The notes beneath the pieces were generated by a model. That model was given only the letters and a program-made list of their open reading frames with translations, did no database searches and was not told the origin of the DNA. A stretch of DNA of 25,488 nt from contig NZ_JAIEFA010000021.1 of assembly GCF_029067145.1 (NCBI RefSeq), positions 1-25,488 of the forward strand, given 5' to 3'. Position 1 is the stretch's first letter. Each line of letters begins with the position of its first letter. Origin of the DNA: Helicobacter sp. Lineage in GTDB: Bacteria > Campylobacterota > Campylobacteria > Campylobacterales > Helicobacteraceae. Position numbers and translations under genes: made by a program. Positions 23,837 through 25,488 of this stretch are shown in pieces.

Positions 23837-25143
23837 TGGAAGCAAGGGAAACAGCATTAAAGATTTTGGCACTTTATATCTCTACAAGTTTTATTTTTTT
23901 AAGTATTGTTTTTTATGGTTGGTATCAGAAAGAGAAAGTTGCGATTTTGGAATCTAAGGCGATTGTATTGCGCGAAAATGCGCATACTTTGGCAATTAAT
24001 TTTTATGAGAGATTGCAAGTAGATACCGAAAATATGCAAGATTTGTTGCATAGAATCGCAAAGGAATTTCAGATTCCTTTTATGGTTGTAACGCACAAGG
24101 GAGAAGTGGTTTTTAGCTCTTTATCCCAAGAAAAAAGCAAAGAGGAGGTTCAAGCGATTTGGCATACAGACGATTTAGATTTAATAAAGAGCAATCATCA
24201 CGACAGAATCGTTGTTGTAGAGGATAAAATCTATTTCATTACACAAAGGGCAATGGGAAGATTTTGGCATTTGCTTCATCAAGGAATGAAAGAAAAAGAA
24301 CTTCAAAATTCCCACCAAAATTTTAATCCACAAACAAAAAAGTTTTATTTGGTACTTTTTTCTGATGGAATCAAAGCAGAGATTTACAAGCTTTTGGGGT
24401 TGATGTTTGGAATCTTTTTGCTCATATTAATTGCAATGAGCATAATAGGATATTTTTTGGTATTGCTTAGCTTGAAGCCTTTGCGTAAAAAAATCCAATC
24501 TTTAAACGCGTTTATTAAGGATTCCACGCACGAGATTAATACACCTTTGAGTGTGATTTTGATGAGCATTGAAAGAATGAATCCAAAGGAGCTAAGCTCT
24601 TCGCAATGTCAGAAATTGGAACGCATTAAGTTTGCGGCGCAGACTTTAGGGAGAATTTATCAGGATTTGTTGTTTTATAATTTTGATGAGGCAAGGGAAT
24701 TGAAACTTGAAAGGATTGAAATGTCGCAATTAATAGACGAACGCATTGTGTATTTTCAAGATTTTTTCAAGAAAAAAAATATTCAAATCACAAAGGAAAT
24801 AGAGCTACAAAATGCAAAAAGCTTGCTAGAAGCGAATCGCAGTCATATTATTAGAGTGGTAGATAATCTGCTAGATAATGCGCTCAAATACACTGCAAAT
24901 GGGGGATTGGTGAGAATCAAATTAACTCAAAAGAGCTTAAGCATTCAAGATAATGGTTGTGGAATTAAAAAAGAGGATTTGGATAAGGTGTTTGAACGTT
25001 ATTATCGTAGCAATAGTAATCAAGGGGGGTTTGGGATAGGGCTTGCGCTTGTGAAGCAAATCTGCCAAATCTATCATATTCAAATCACTTGCCATAGCCA
25101 AGAGGGCAGAGGAAGCGAGTTTATCTTGCGTTGGAATCCATAA
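23836..25143 (+). CDS. Sensor histidine kinase partner
   Basis: This 435-residue membrane kinase has TM1 at about 9-28, a periplasmic sensor of about 150 residues and TM2 at about 183-208. The dimerisation domain holds the phospho-accepting His232 in STHEINTPLS, a variant H-box I associate with campylobacterial kinases. The ATPase domain has the N-box D343-NLLDNALKY, G1 box D372-NGCG and G2 box GGFGIG (397-402). No HAMP domain is obvious; TM2 leads almost directly into the H-box helix. The sensor has no cysteine pairs or haem motifs, so the ligand is unknown. Related systems respond to copper, acid or envelope stress. Confidence 0.9.
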   Translation: MEARETALKILALYISTSFIFLSIVFYGWYQKEKVAILESKAIVLRENAHTLAINFYERLQVDTENMQDLLHRIAKEFQIPFMVVTHKGEVVFSSLSQEKSKEEVQAIWHTDDLDLIKSNHHDRIVVVEDKIYFITQRAMGRFWHLLHQGMKEKELQNSHQNFNPQTKKFYLVLFSDGIKAEIYKLLGLMFGIFLLILIAMSIIGYFLVLLSLKPLRKKIQSLNAFIKDSTHEINTPLSVILMSIERMNPKELSSSQCQKLERIKFAAQTLGRIYQDLLFYNFDEARELKLERIEMSQLIDERIVYFQDFFKKKNIQITKEIELQNAKSLLEANRSHIIRVVDNLLDNALKYTANGGLVRIKLTQKSLSIQDNGCGIKKEDLDKVFERYYRSNSNQGGFGIGLALVKQICQIYHIQITCHSQEGRGSEFILRWNP

Positions 25144-25159
25144 CCTTGCCCCCCATTTT

Positions 25160-25168
25160 TGCTACAAT
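25160..25168 (+). promoter_or_regulatory. Candidate extended -10 promoter near the right edge
   Basis: TGCTACAAT lies just after the kinase gene and points towards the right edge. It could drive a gene that begins beyond the window or the start-less frame at 25283. Confidence 0.35.
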
Positions 25169-25207
25169 ACTTCCTTTTTAAGATTCCATTTTCTTAAAAA
25201 AGAGAAA

Positions 25208-25230
25208 GATTCTTTAAAATAAAAAGAATC
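25208..25230. terminator. Hairpin downstream of the two-component operon
   Basis: An 8-bp perfect stem GATTCTTT / AAAGAATC encloses a 7-nt A-rich loop about 65 nt after the kinase stop. Being symmetrical and AT-rich, it may work as a weak terminator. Confidence 0.45.
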
Positions 25231-25282
25231 CCAAAGCAAAAAACAAACACACAAAAGAAAATAAACAACCCAACACCACTAA

Positions 25283-25488
25283 AGGAATCCCAAACAATCC
25301 CATAAACAACAACAGCGATTCTATAAACAAACCATTCAAATCTTTCCCTCTTTAAAATATCCTCCCTTACAATCTTGTAAAGATTATCAAGAATCCCTCT
25401 CTTATCAATACCATTTAGCTTATCTCTTAGGAGAAGTCTTAAGTAAAGCAGATAAGTTTTGGTATAAAGGTGGATATTTAAAACTCAA
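25283..25488 (+). pseudogene. Start-less open frame, possible gene remnant or repeat module
   Basis: The frame is open for 68 codons from a TAA at 25280 to the window edge, but contains no ATG, GTG or usable TTG; there is no ATG at all on the plus strand in 25144-25488. The translation looks protein-like: it includes SYQYHLAYLLGEVL and then ADKFWYKGGYLKL, preceded by a Gln/Lys-rich stretch. I associate this kind of segment, from memory, with tails of surface-glycan transferase proteins in enterohepatic Helicobacter. It may be a truncated gene, a gene with a frameshift, or a dispersed module. The true gene could continue beyond the window. Confidence 0.4.

Noticed and set aside
25149..25154. 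C6 tract as a phase-variable switch
   Set aside because: Six bases is too short for frequent slippage and it is not inside a reading frame or at promoter spacing.

Overview
The window looks like a chromosomal segment of a Campylobacterota bacterium, most likely an enterohepatic Helicobacter. The DNA is AT-rich. Promoters are mostly extended -10 boxes (TGnTATAAT) without a clear -35. The gene set fits this group: a Campylobacter-type MOMP porin, a CheV chemotaxis protein, a HEINTPL-type histidine kinase, a GlnA without the adenylylation tyrosine, and sppA next to a purU-like start as I recall for H. pylori. No tRNA, rRNA, CRISPR array, insertion sequence or phage gene was seen. Genus is an inference from these features; the species is not resolved.

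Layout: (1) 1-6641, housekeeping: a purU-like start and sppA (minus), lepA (plus), a 703-residue soluble protein with two Cache-like halves (minus) and glnA (minus). (2) 6642-11263: a divergent control region with a promoter and two Fur-box-like sites, followed by eight tightly packed plus-strand genes. They encode an HMA-like protein with an R-x-R motif, a membrane-anchored ferritin-like protein, three small glycine-rich membrane proteins, a P1B-type ATPase with an SCA metal-site motif, a 41-residue membrane peptide and an 89-residue membrane protein with H-x13-H. (3) 11417-15448: a DedA-family protein directly followed by cobalamin-dependent methionine synthase. (4) 15449-17088: a repeat-rich intergenic region, a major outer membrane porin and its terminator. 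(5) 17214-20895: PBP1A and an MsbA-like ABC exporter. (6) 20954-25143: cheV, a convergent DUF4143-like ATPase, and a two-component system reading away from that ATPase. (7) 25144-25488: a promoter, a hairpin and a reading frame with no start codon that runs off the window.

The most interesting locus is region 2. The combination of a P1B-6-like ATPase (FezB type), a second protein sharing the same cysteine-free N-terminal domain, and several tiny membrane proteins under probable Fur control matches the ferrosome (fez) gene clusters that build membrane-bounded iron-storage compartments. The ferritin-like membrane protein and the H-x13-H protein could be accessory parts particular to this lineage. 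Ferrosome formation here is an inference; the operon, its motifs and the putative operators are seen directly.
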